A stretch of DNA of 28,855 nucleotides from Deltaproteobacteria bacterium (GTDB lineage Bacteria > JAEEML01). Position 1 is the first letter of the stretch. Each line of letters starts with the position of its first letter. Below the pieces are notes generated by a model. It was not told where the DNA came from and ran no database searches. It saw only the letters and a list, made by a program, of their open reading frames with translations. The position numbers and the translations under genes are program-made. The DNA lies in the NCBI GenBank assembly GCA_016283195.1, contig JAEEML010000121.1, positions 1 to 28,855 on the forward strand. The letters are read 5' to 3'. Positions 8,135 to 16,075 of this stretch are shown piece after piece.

Positions 8135-9049
8135 TTACCAATCCTTGGCCGGTCTATGGCGCTTGCCGGAAACCTTGGGCATATTAGGCTGCTCTTCCAG
8201 GCGTTTTAGAGCTTGCTCGGCCTCAAGACGCGAAATGCCGGCACCGTTTTCTTCTTCTTCGCCGGCCGGCTGGCCTGGGGCAGCTTTAGACTCTGAAGCA
8301 GAATTTTGTTCTCCGTTTTCACCGGCGGAATCTTTATCTTGTTCCTGCTCCTGGCCTTCCTGTTGCTGCTCGCCTTGCTGCTGCTCTTGGCCCTCTTGCT
8401 GATCTTGTTCTTCTTGCTGTTCTTGCTGTTCTTCTTCTTTGGGCTCGGCACCGGCGCTGCCGGCATCACTGGCCGCATCATTATCTTGGGCACTCTCTTC
8501 TTTATTTTGTGAGCCGCTCTGCCCGTCTTCACTCGGCGAGTGGTTATTACATTGCTGATTTTCCTGATTTTCCTGCTGCTCTTTTTGCTCTTCCTGGCGC
8601 TTTTTCTGCTCTTCGATAAGGCGGCGCAGCACTTCCCGGGCCACATCGAGATTATATTTAGTATCGTCATCATCGGGGCGCCGATCGAGCGCCTGGCTAA
8701 AATATTCAATTGCTTCTTTTAATTTGCCGGCCTTAAAAGCGGTATTACCCAAATTATAGAGGCTATCGGCCTGCCTGATTTTGTCATCGGTGCGCATGGC
8801 TCTTTTAAAAGCCTCTTCGGCCTCCTGGTAGCGCTCCATTTTATAATAGACTTCACCCAGATGATAAGAGAGCAAACTATCATGCGGAAAATCTATTTGC
8901 GCGTCCACCAGATATTTCAGCGCATCTTCCAACTTGTTGTCTTTTATAGCTTTTTGCGCATCTCTAAGTGCCGGTTCCAGCTCAGCGGCGCGGGCCAAAG
9001 CGGGCGCTAAAAAGAGCATAACGGCTGTTATAAGGAGAACTCTTCGCAT
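8135..9049 (-). CDS. batC: BatC-like TPR protein with Gln/Glu-rich tail
   Basis: 304 aa; ATG preceded by GAGGTAAAGA. Signal peptide (1-21), then TPR units across roughly residues 24-145 (for example SLYNLGNTAFKAGKLKEAI). Residues about 147-270 are a low-complexity Q/E/N/G region, and the protein ends ISRLEAEQALKRLEEQP and KDW, an ending I associate with Bat TPR proteins. It is presumably a periplasmic scaffold in the Bat complex. The partners BatA and BatB (von Willebrand A proteins) and a MoxR ATPase, usually upstream in Bat operons, are not in this window. Poly-Gln coding at 8340-8440 produces a Leu-rich shadow frame on the other strand. Confidence 0.8.
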   Translation of the reverse strand: MRRVLLITAVMLFLAPALARAAELEPALRDAQKAIKDNKLEDALKYLVDAQIDFPHDSLLSYHLGEVYYKMERYQEAEEAFKRAMRTDDKIRQADSLYNLGNTAFKAGKLKEAIEYFSQALDRRPDDDDTKYNLDVAREVLRRLIEEQKKRQEEQKEQQENQENQQCNNHSPSEDGQSGSQNKEESAQDNDAASDAGSAGAEPKEEEQQEQQEEQDQQEGQEQQQGEQQQEGQEQEQDKDSAGENGEQNSASESKAAPGQPAGEEEENGAGISRLEAEQALKRLEEQPNMPKVSGKRHRPAKDW

Positions 9050-9123
9050 TCTTTACCTCGCCTCCACAGATGCACTAACCAAACTGCTCATATTTTATTC
9101 CCAAGAGCTTTTTATAAGGCAGG

Positions 9124-10005
9124 TTACTCCGGTATGGCCTCTTTTAGCTCTCTGATAAAATACCATTGTTCCGGCGCCGCCAAAATCATGCGGCCGAGAG
9201 CAGCAAAGAAGGAGTCGATAATATTACCGGCGGCAAGATAATGGCGCTCTACTTTAAGAGTAAAGCTCTCTTCGTCGTTACGCACCAAAAAGGGAGTAAG
9301 AATTATTAGGTCGTTATCATTAAAACCCTTTAAAATCATATCCATACCGGTGCCACCCATTATCGGGCGCCCCAAGAGCAGATGCTTTTTGCAAAATTGG
9401 TTATTTTCGTCAAAAACATTGGAAACTACCTTTTTTTGCAAAAAGAGGCTCATCATTTCCATGGGAGCATCGGTGCCGGCGGCAGTTAAATCCAGAAAAG
9501 AGGTTTTCCCCAGATGATAGCGCTCGGCCATTTCAGCCATATTTTGGCGCAGCATGGGGCCGACAGGCGGGGGAAATTTGCCCACAGAACTCACGCTGAT
9601 ACCGCGCACATTTAGCGCGAGAGCTAAAAAATAAGTCGCCCCGTAATGAGCCTCGGCTAAAAAAACGCCTTTTTTATCGCGCTCTGCCTCTTTAAAATAT
9701 TCAAGAATTTCATCACTTATGGCAATGCGCTTTTGAGCAATCCAAAAAGCTTCGTAGCTTTTTACCAAAACAAAGAGCTTTTCAAAATAGTGGGCTACTA
9801 TATGTTCCAAAGTCAAAGCCAGAGAAGCATCATTCACCGGCAGTTGCATATAGCGCATATTACTAGCTATTTCTTCCACATCACCGGGACTGGCATCATA
9901 ATATTTGCGGCCGGCCTCCAAAATGGCGGCGCGGCCGAATTTCCAGGACTTTTTCGCCACTAAATCAAGGTTTTCTTTATTTAAAAGATATGAGCCTATA
10001 CTCAT
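9124..10005 (-). CDS. LpxL/HtrB-like acyltransferase homologue
   Basis: 293 aa, ATG with AGGATGG upstream. It resembles the lysophospholipid/lipid A acyltransferase superfamily: a central FLAEAHYGATYF segment (His120), GRPIMGGTGMD, and a C-terminal APEQWYFIREL like the PEQ..W motif of LpxL proteins. The HX4(D/E) catalytic motif is not intact: five residues after His120 there is Tyr125 instead of an acidic residue. It may be a divergent enzyme or a non-catalytic homologue. No N-terminal membrane helix is obvious. It lies between mntP and batC in the leftward run, consistent with an envelope role. Confidence 0.65.
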   Translation of the reverse strand: MSIGSYLLNKENLDLVAKKSWKFGRAAILEAGRKYYDASPGDVEEIASNMRYMQLPVNDASLALTLEHIVAHYFEKLFVLVKSYEAFWIAQKRIAISDEILEYFKEAERDKKGVFLAEAHYGATYFLALALNVRGISVSSVGKFPPPVGPMLRQNMAEMAERYHLGKTSFLDLTAAGTDAPMEMMSLFLQKKVVSNVFDENNQFCKKHLLLGRPIMGGTGMDMILKGFNDNDLIILTPFLVRNDEESFTLKVERHYLAAGNIIDSFFAALGRMILAAPEQWYFIRELKEAIPE

Positions 10006-10008
10006 AAA

Positions 10009-10569
10009 TTACCATCCTAGTAAGTGCTCAAATAAAATTTTAAGGCCAATGGCGATGAGCACCGCGCCGCCGACTTTTCCGGCTACTTTTTGGCAATAGC
10101 GCCCGAGACGCACTCCCAGGGCCATGCCGAATGCGGAAAGCCCCATTGTCACCAGTCCAATTATAACAGCCGGCCATAAAATGCTATGTTTTAATACAGC
10201 AAAACTAAAGCCAACAGCCATGGCATCAATACTGGTGGCAATAGAAAGTATCAATAATTCAAGGCCTTTTGTTGGATTAGAAACATTTTCATCCAGTTCT
10301 TCCGGCTTCTCGAAAAACATTTTGAGGCCAATAAAAGCCAAAAGCCCAAAAGCAATCCAGTGGTCAAAAGCGGCAATATAATCCGCCAGAAAGCGGCCCA
10401 AAAACCAGCCGGCAATGGGCATGAGGGCTTGAAAAAGGCCAAAGCTGCCAGACATACGCAAAACTTCCAGCGCTTTTACGCGACGCAGTTTAATGGCGCT
10501 GGCAATACTCACAGCCAAAGCATCCATAGCAAGGCCAACAGCAATGGTCAAAATATTAATTATATCCAT
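10009..10569 (-). CDS. mntP: Manganese efflux pump MntP
   Basis: 186 aa, the usual size of MntP. There are six hydrophobic segments in two related halves. The conserved membrane acidic motifs AMDALAVS (near residue 15) and ATSIDAMAVG (near residue 111) are both present. MntP exports Mn(II) across the inner membrane. It starts 12 bases after the FG-GAP gene and ends 3 bases before the acyltransferase start, so it is inside an operon. I saw no yybP-ykoY riboswitch upstream, which is expected given the operon position. Confidence 0.93.
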   Translation of the reverse strand: MDIINILTIAVGLAMDALAVSIASAIKLRRVKALEVLRMSGSFGLFQALMPIAGWFLGRFLADYIAAFDHWIAFGLLAFIGLKMFFEKPEELDENVSNPTKGLELLILSIATSIDAMAVGFSFAVLKHSILWPAVIIGLVTMGLSAFGMALGVRLGRYCQKVAGKVGGAVLIAIGLKILFEHLLGW

Positions 10570-10581
10570 AAAATATAATCT

Positions 10582-11886
10582 CTATGGCGCTTCTTCGGCC
10601 GTGCAGGCCGTGATATTCCAAACAATATCGCGGGGATTAAGGCGCATCAGCACCCTTTTTTCAAACCCGCCGCCGGTATAAGTATAGCGGCTGAAAGTGC
10701 CCTGTTTTTCGGCCGAAACAAAAATTTCATCGCGGCCGTCACCATCGCTGTCTATAGCGAGAGCCGCATGTTCAAAGCCTTGTGAATCCCTATCAACCAA
10801 CAATTTTTGCCAAGAGCCGCCTTTTCCCCGGCTAAGCACAAAAATTCCGGCCCCCATAGTGGTGATAAGCAAACCGGGCTCATCTTTTTGCAAATGCACT
10901 GGTGTTAAAACCCGCGCCCCGCGTCCAGGTAACATTGCTATAGATTTTTGCTGTAATTCTCCGCTCTTATCCATAGTAACCTGCCTGATTTCCAGCGGCT
11001 TAAGCTCCTGCCCGGCCTCATCCAGCTGGGCCTCTAAAGAAATATAGAGCTCATCTTTACCGTCGCCATCAAAATCATAAGTGAGAATTTCTTTGGCATG
11101 GCGCCCTTCAAAAACAGCTATCTCCTCCAAATTCCAGCTTTTTTCTGCTTTCAAATAACGGCCGCGGATAACTGCTCCGCTCTGGGTACTGCCCATTTTA
11201 TTGGGCGCCGAAGGAGTGGCATAAAACTCTTTTTGCCCATCGCCGTTTAGGTCACCTATTTCCACTTCGTGAATAAAAGTGGCCTCCTTACGCATAATTT
11301 CTTCATATTGCCATTTGCCGGCGGGAGACACCTTGCGGCCGATTAAAATAACGCCCTGATCATGAGTGGCAATAAGCTGCTCCGGAGCACCGTCGCCATC
11401 CAAATCGCCCTCTTCTATATCGCGCAGGCGATCCCACTTGCCGCCGAATTTTCCTTCATAGAGGGTGGTGCTTTTTAGCTGTCCATCGGCCCCGCGCTGC
11501 CAATATTTTAGGGCTGCTTTGGTGGCGCCTATGGTCATAATGCCGCCTTTGCCGTTATCATCCGGGCGGCAATAGGCTTTGTGAAAGACCAGCGATTCAT
11601 CATCTAAAATGATTTCCGGCCGAAAACTTTCGCCGTTTTGTTTAAGCATGATGAGCTTGGCCGGGCCGGGGATACTTTTATTTTCAGCATCACTCTTAAA
11701 TTGAGCTAAGGCCAAAAGGAGAGCAAGCGATCTTGGGCTGGGCTTAGGAGCCTCTAAGGCCGCCTCGCTTACCGATTCAGCTGCCTTTTTCGGCGCCGCC
11801 GGCTTTTCGCAGGCTACTGCGGTGAGGAGGCAAAAAAGCCCCAGAAAGGAGACTCGAAAAAGGCCGCCAGCGCTATGCCTCTTCAT
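10582..11886 (-). CDS. FG-GAP/VCBS-repeat lipoprotein
   Basis: 434 aa. A lipoprotein-type signal ends TAVAC (Cys26), followed by an Ala/Pro/Lys linker. Calcium-binding loops of the form D-x-D/N-G-D-G occur at about residues 161, 212, 271 and 379, each inside an FG-GAP-like blade, which predicts a beta-propeller. It is presumably anchored to a membrane facing the periplasm or the outside. Its ATG overlaps the RNase J stop by one base (TAATG), suggesting translational coupling. The binding partner is unknown. Confidence 0.8.
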   Translation of the reverse strand: MKRHSAGGLFRVSFLGLFCLLTAVACEKPAAPKKAAESVSEAALEAPKPSPRSLALLLALAQFKSDAENKSIPGPAKLIMLKQNGESFRPEIILDDESLVFHKAYCRPDDNGKGGIMTIGATKAALKYWQRGADGQLKSTTLYEGKFGGKWDRLRDIEEGDLDGDGAPEQLIATHDQGVILIGRKVSPAGKWQYEEIMRKEATFIHEVEIGDLNGDGQKEFYATPSAPNKMGSTQSGAVIRGRYLKAEKSWNLEEIAVFEGRHAKEILTYDFDGDGKDELYISLEAQLDEAGQELKPLEIRQVTMDKSGELQQKSIAMLPGRGARVLTPVHLQKDEPGLLITTMGAGIFVLSRGKGGSWQKLLVDRDSQGFEHAALAIDSDGDGRDEIFVSAEKQGTFSRYTYTGGGFEKRVLMRLNPRDIVWNITACTAEEAP

Positions 11887-13616
11887 TATTCTTCATCCTC
11901 ATCATGAACTTTTACCGCCGGCTCCTCGCCCAAACGGTGGATAATAACCGCCACCAGTGGGCGCCGCCCTAAGCGGGCTTTGATAAAAGAGCGGCTCACG
12001 CGCTTAATTTCCATAAAAGCGGCTTCATCGTCAAAGCGCTCGGCCGGTGAAAGAGTAGGCCAAAATTCCATAATATTTGCCGCTGCTTCGGCAAAAAAAT
12101 CATCATTATCTTTTAAAAGAATAAGGCCGCGGGCCGTAACTTTGGGCGCTACTAACAAATAGCCCCGCTCATCCAACACCAGAGAGCAAAAGAGCACTCC
12201 GTGTTCGCTTAAATCGCGCCTATCAGCCAGAACCTGCTCACAAATATCGCCGATTACTTTGCCATCAACCGAAAGATAAGAAGCGGCCACCGGCTCTCCC
12301 GGGTACGGGATTATCTCTCCCTCCTGGGCAAAAAAATCGAGCGGCTTGCCGTCGCATAAAATAAAGGTGTTTTCTTTCAAAAGCCCTTTTTCCAAAGCAA
12401 TGTCCCGGTGCGCTACGCGCTGAATGGGCTGGCCGTGAATGGGCACAAAATATTTGGGCCGCAAAAGTTCAATAAATTTGGCCAGTTCTTCTCTATGGCC
12501 ATGGCCAGAGGCGTGCACACCGTCAATTTCTGTATAAACCTTTACCCCGCGGCTCACCAAAGCATTGACCGCCCGGCTGATAGCCTGCTCATTGCCAGGG
12601 ATATGGCGGGCCGAAAAAATAGCCACATCGCCCTCTTCCAAATCCACATGGCCATGCTCGCCATAAGCAATTTGCGTCATGGCACTATAAGCTTCCCCTT
12701 GCGAACCGGAGGCGATAACCGTCACCATTTTATCTTCTAACTTAGGGTATTCACTTTGATTTAAAAAAGTTTCCGGCGGATAATCAATAATGCCGCATTC
12801 ATTACCGAGAGCCACCGCCTCGCGCATGGCTTTGCCTACCAGCATTACCTTGCGTCCGGCTTTGATACTGGCTTCAATAATGGCGGCTACGCGGTGTAAA
12901 TGGCTGGCAAAGGTGGTAACGGCCACCCGCCCCGCGGCTTCGGCAATTACGGCAGTTAGGCGCCCGGCGGCCGTTGCCTCAGAAGGACTTTGCCCTTTTT
13001 CGCGGGCATTGGTGGAATCGGAGAGTAGCAAAAGCACCCCTTCATCGCCAATGGCTCTTAGCGCGGCCACATCAGTAAGGCGCCCGTCGCGCGGTTTGGG
13101 GTCTATTTTAAAATCGCCGGAATGCAGGACAATACCGGCCGGAGTCTCTATTTTTAAAGCAAAAGCCATAGGCACCGAGTGGGTAACGGGGATAAAAGTC
13201 ACCTTAAACGGGCCCACCTCCACCGTCTCGCCATCGCTCACCGCGTGCGGCTCCCAGGAATTATTTTTCAGGCGGCCGTTAATGAGCCCTAAAGCCAGGG
13301 CGCTGCCATAAACCGGCACCGAAAAATTTTCTAGGAGATAAGGCACGGCGCCAATGTGGTCTTCGTGGCCGTGAGTGATAAATAAAGCTAATAATTTTAC
13401 ATTATTATCTTTAATATAAGAGAGCGAGGGCACCAAATAATCAATCCCCGGCTCATCATCTCTCGGGAACAAAAGGCCGCAATCGATTAAAATAGCCCCC
13501 TCTTTGGTCTCAAGCAGAGTGGCATTGCCGCCGATATCCTGCAGCCCGCCCAGGGGGATAACTCTAAGTAATGGTTTTGGCGTTTTAGAAGCCGGAATAA
13601 TATCGCAATTGGTCAT
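11886..13616 (-). CDS. rnj: Ribonuclease J
   Basis: 576 aa metallo-beta-lactamase/beta-CASP ribonuclease. Metal-binding motif THGHEDHIGA (His82, His84, Asp86, His87), then His146 and Asp168 in LHSGDFKID, the beta-CASP region with HASGHGH (368-374) and PIHGQ (His394), and a C-terminal RNase J domain. RNase J enzymes have 5' exonuclease and endonuclease activity in mRNA turnover and rRNA processing. The start follows a weak GGGA site. It sits between the HTH protein and the FG-GAP lipoprotein, with a one-base overlap to the latter. Confidence 0.93.
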   Translation of the reverse strand: MTNCDIIPASKTPKPLLRVIPLGGLQDIGGNATLLETKEGAILIDCGLLFPRDDEPGIDYLVPSLSYIKDNNVKLLALFITHGHEDHIGAVPYLLENFSVPVYGSALALGLINGRLKNNSWEPHAVSDGETVEVGPFKVTFIPVTHSVPMAFALKIETPAGIVLHSGDFKIDPKPRDGRLTDVAALRAIGDEGVLLLLSDSTNAREKGQSPSEATAAGRLTAVIAEAAGRVAVTTFASHLHRVAAIIEASIKAGRKVMLVGKAMREAVALGNECGIIDYPPETFLNQSEYPKLEDKMVTVIASGSQGEAYSAMTQIAYGEHGHVDLEEGDVAIFSARHIPGNEQAISRAVNALVSRGVKVYTEIDGVHASGHGHREELAKFIELLRPKYFVPIHGQPIQRVAHRDIALEKGLLKENTFILCDGKPLDFFAQEGEIIPYPGEPVAASYLSVDGKVIGDICEQVLADRRDLSEHGVLFCSLVLDERGYLLVAPKVTARGLILLKDNDDFFAEAAANIMEFWPTLSPAERFDDEAAFMEIKRVSRSFIKARLGRRPLVAVIIHRLGEEPAVKVHDEDEE

Positions 13617-13625
13617 AATTTCCCG

Positions 13626-14312
13626 CTAAAAGAAGAGAATGGTTGCTAAAATGGCTAAAACAATCACCACACCGCCGACTATAGCCCAAAACATCGGTAA
13701 ATGCTTTTGGGGGAGGTTTTTGTCGTTTTCTTTGGTGGCTACTGTTTTTTGAAAAAAATCTTTAATAATTTTCGGGTCTATATCGAGCGCCGAAGCATAA
13801 AGAGCCAGGCGATTTTTAATATAAAAAGCGGCATCCAGTTTATCGAGGGGCTGACTTTCCATAGCCAAAATAGTGCTTTGCGCTATGCAGGTACGCTTAG
13901 TAATTTCGGCAAAAGAAATGCCCATTTCCTCGCGTCTGGCTTTTAAAGCCGCACCGAGTTTCCCCAAAGGATCCGGCCCGTTCACATCGGGGAGCACAAA
14001 TTCTTTAACTGCTACTTCTCTTGTAACTTCCGGCTCTTCCGGCTCTTTGGCCTTTGGTTCCATGAGCTTTAAAGTGGCTTCCAAAGCTTCATCCACCATC
14101 ATGGGCTCGGCCGGCGCTTCATCTTTTACGGCTACCTCTTCCGCCCCCGATGCCGCTACAATAGCAGCTTCTGCATCTGCTTTAGGGGAATTGGCCGCTA
14201 GATCTTCCGGGGGCAAGGAGGCCTCATCGGCTACTTCCATAGGCTCCTGATTTTCAGTTGCGAATTTCTCTTCCTGTTCTTTTTTTCCGCTGTTTTTCCG
14301 CTGCTTTTTCAT
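13626..14312 (-). CDS. Tail-anchored RodZ-like HTH protein
   Basis: 228 aa from the ATG at 14312. An upstream in-frame start at 14357 would overlap the TPR gene and lacks a ribosome site. Residues 1-115 are acidic, Ala/Glu/Pro-rich and probably disordered. Residues 117-185 form a helix-turn-helix domain of the HTH_25/RodZ type (LGAALKARREEMGISFAEI... AFYIKNRLALYASALDID). Residues 206-228 are one membrane helix at the very C-terminus. RodZ normally has the HTH first and a periplasmic domain after the membrane helix; both differ here. It may act in cell shape (MreB binding) or be a membrane-tethered regulator. Confidence 0.8.
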   Translation of the reverse strand: MKKQRKNSGKKEQEEKFATENQEPMEVADEASLPPEDLAANSPKADAEAAIVAASGAEEVAVKDEAPAEPMMVDEALEATLKLMEPKAKEPEEPEVTREVAVKEFVLPDVNGPDPLGKLGAALKARREEMGISFAEITKRTCIAQSTILAMESQPLDKLDAAFYIKNRLALYASALDIDPKIIKDFFQKTVATKENDKNLPQKHLPMFWAIVGGVVIVLAILATILFF

Positions 14313-14326
14313 TATTACCTGCAATC

Positions 14327-15118
14327 TTATTCGATTCTTTTTAAAGCCTTGGTGCATAAACCGTCAAGCGTTCCGTTTTCATGCTCGGCACCAGCGCAGC
14401 TCGCAAAATACTGCTTTGCTCTTTCAGTTTCGCCGTTTTGCAAGAGCAAAAAGCCCATTTGGCGGTCGGCTTCAGTTAAAAACGCTTTGTCGATAACTTT
14501 GCGAATTTCCCGATTTTCGGCACAGCGCGAATAAAAAAACTCCATTTGTTTGATGGCATTAGGCAGCTTTTTTTCGGCTTCGTAAACAGTTGCCAGCCAC
14601 AGGTAGCCGCGGCAAAAATTACTATCGGCGGCCAGAGCGTTTCTCAGGTGGGCAATGGCATTTTCATTATCGCCCTGTTTGTAACAACACCAGCCCAAAT
14701 TGGCTTCGGCAAAATGGGGGGTGGGATACATAACATCTTCCATAATGTTTTCAAACTCTTTGGCCGCTTCGGCATAGCGCCCCAGATCCATCAAAAGGAC
14801 AGCATAATTATTGCGCGCTTCGGGAAAATCTTTGCGCAGTTCAAGCGCTTTTTGGTAATGGTGCAAAGCCTCTTTGCTCTGCCCTTTGGCATGATAAGCG
14901 AGCCCGAGCGCGTTATGCGTTTCCGGCATGCGGCCATCGTTTTTATTGGCAATACTAAACTCGCGCAACGCCTCGTTTATATCACCCTGCTGCATGGCAG
15001 CCGCGCCAAGATCATAATGTACTCGGGCGTTTTTTCTGGCCTGCTCGCTAACAACCGGTGCGCAGCCGCCAAATAAAACCGCGGCCGATAAAGTTAAGCC
15101 AAGAGCGTATTTAAGCAT
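14327..15118 (-). CDS. TPR lipoprotein, PilF/Tgl-like pilotin
   Basis: 263 aa. Signal peptide with lipobox FGGC (Cys19). About six TPR units fill the rest, for example AREFSIANKNDG-like, THNALGLAYHAKGQSKEALH and ARNNYAVLLMDLGRYAEAA. Size and layout match PilF/PilW and Myxococcus Tgl, outer-membrane lipoproteins that assemble the type IV pilus secretin. Tgl in particular fits with mglA in the same window, but TPR lipoproteins are common, so the pilus link is an inference. It lies 25 bases after the upstream secreted protein and 14 bases before the HTH gene start. Confidence 0.75.
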   Translation of the reverse strand: MLKYALGLTLSAAVLFGGCAPVVSEQARKNARVHYDLGAAAMQQGDINEALREFSIANKNDGRMPETHNALGLAYHAKGQSKEALHHYQKALELRKDFPEARNNYAVLLMDLGRYAEAAKEFENIMEDVMYPTPHFAEANLGWCCYKQGDNENAIAHLRNALAADSNFCRGYLWLATVYEAEKKLPNAIKQMEFFYSRCAENREIRKVIDKAFLTEADRQMGFLLLQNGETERAKQYFASCAGAEHENGTLDGLCTKALKRIE

Positions 15119-15143
15119 GGAATATTCCCATATTTCCTTGATA

Positions 15144-15860
15144 TCAGCGGGCAGTCACTTTGAACATATCCGAGAAGTTTCTATCTTCGGCAGCAGTTCT
15201 TGTATAAGAGAGAACCTCTTTATCTATATAAACTTCTTTGGAATCCGATTTGGAACTTTCACCAATGATTACTTTGAGAGAGTGTTGCGGAGAGGTGCTT
15301 TTACGGCCGCCGGTAGTATCTTTGGTGGCTACCAGATAAACAGTATTTTCGCCGGCTTTCATATAATTGGTAATATCAAGAACCACTTGGGCTTCCTTGC
15401 CGGAAACCCGTTTTACATGGCTATTGTTGATATAGACATCTATTTCATATTGGCTCATCCCGGGAGCGGCATTTTCCGAAACCAGCCAGTAGCGCATTGA
15501 GATGGGGCCGGTGGGAGTAATTGCCGATTGCGGAGCAACCGGAGCGGCGGGGGCCTGGGCGGCACCGGGTGCGGCAGGAACCACAGCTACCGGAGCGGGG
15601 TTAGTGGGCACAGGTGTGGAAGTGGCAGTACCACCGCCACCGACTGATTGAATTTGGTAACCCTTGGCTGTGATATAGACATCGCCTTTGCCATCAATCT
15701 GGACAGTGCAATTTTTAAAAGTCTCACCGACTATGCCGTCGATATTCACTCCATTGAGAAAGATACTGGCGGCCCCGGCCGGCAGAGCAACAAACATCGA
15801 GGCGGTTAAAATGGCAGCGCTGAGGTATTTACCCATGGTCTTCAAATTTTTTTTAATCAT
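15144..15860 (-). CDS. Secreted protein of unknown function with Pro/Ala linker
   Basis: 238 aa from the ATG at 15860, which has AGGAG at good spacing; an upstream TTG start is less likely. A signal peptide is cleaved near PAGA-AS. Residues 32-72 form a small beta domain (FLNGVNIDG, VYITAKGY). Residues 78-116 are a Pro/Ala/Val linker. Residues 118-190 form a second beta-rich domain (YEIDVYINNSHVKRV, ENTVYLVATK). The tail is charged. I do not recognise a named family. It is the first gene after the promoter at 15896-15925 and probably leads the long leftward operon. Confidence 0.75.
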   Translation of the reverse strand: MIKKNLKTMGKYLSAAILTASMFVALPAGAASIFLNGVNIDGIVGETFKNCTVQIDGKGDVYITAKGYQIQSVGGGGTATSTPVPTNPAPVAVVPAAPGAAQAPAAPVAPQSAITPTGPISMRYWLVSENAAPGMSQYEIDVYINNSHVKRVSGKEAQVVLDITNYMKAGENTVYLVATKDTTGGRKSTSPQHSLKVIIGESSKSDSKEVYIDKEVLSYTRTAAEDRNFSDMFKVTAR

Positions 15861-15895
15861 TTTTCTGCTCCTAAGCAAAGCAATACCAGCTCTGC

Positions 15896-15925
15896 AGTTT
15901 AAGTTTTATCACTATTTTATGTCAA
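15896..15925 (-). promoter_or_regulatory. Sigma-70-type promoter of the leftward operon
   Basis: Minus strand: perfect TTGACA (15925-15920), 18-base AT-rich spacer, TAAACT (15901-15896; 4 of 6). Predicted transcription start is near 15889, about 30 bases before the ATG at 15860. It could drive everything down to batE at 5609. Confidence 0.6.
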
Positions 15926-16022
15926 GTTCCTTGCGCCAATTTCCATAGCTAGCCGCGCTAAAGCTCCACCAAAAAAGACTTGCCGAAAAGGAGAAAAAAT
16001 CGGATGCTAACGCCAAGATGCG

Positions 16023-16060
16023 TAAAGCTTAGAAATAGAATTTCTACTTTATAAGCTTTA
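16023..16060 (+). promoter_or_regulatory. Nested inverted repeat before the protease gene
   Basis: Outer arms TAAAGCTTA (16023-16031) and TAAGCTTTA (16052-16060); inner arms TAGAAAT (16030-16036) and ATTTCTA (16040-16046). All arms pair perfectly. It ends 15 bases before the ATG, so it is either an operator or a leader hairpin. It also holds the -10-like TAGAAT and TATAAG, so the promoter may lie within it. Confidence 0.5.
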
Positions 16061-16075
16061 GCAAAGAGAAGCCGC

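Noticed and set aside
8306-8722. Plus-strand Leu/Phe-rich frames resembling membrane proteins
   Set aside because: Antisense of the poly-Gln/Glu tail of the BatC-like gene.
10570-10581. Possible manganese riboswitch before mntP
   Set aside because: Only 12 bases separate it from the previous gene, too little for the element.
12790-13311. Plus-strand frame of 173 codons
   Set aside because: Lies wholly opposite RNase J, whose metal-binding motifs are intact.
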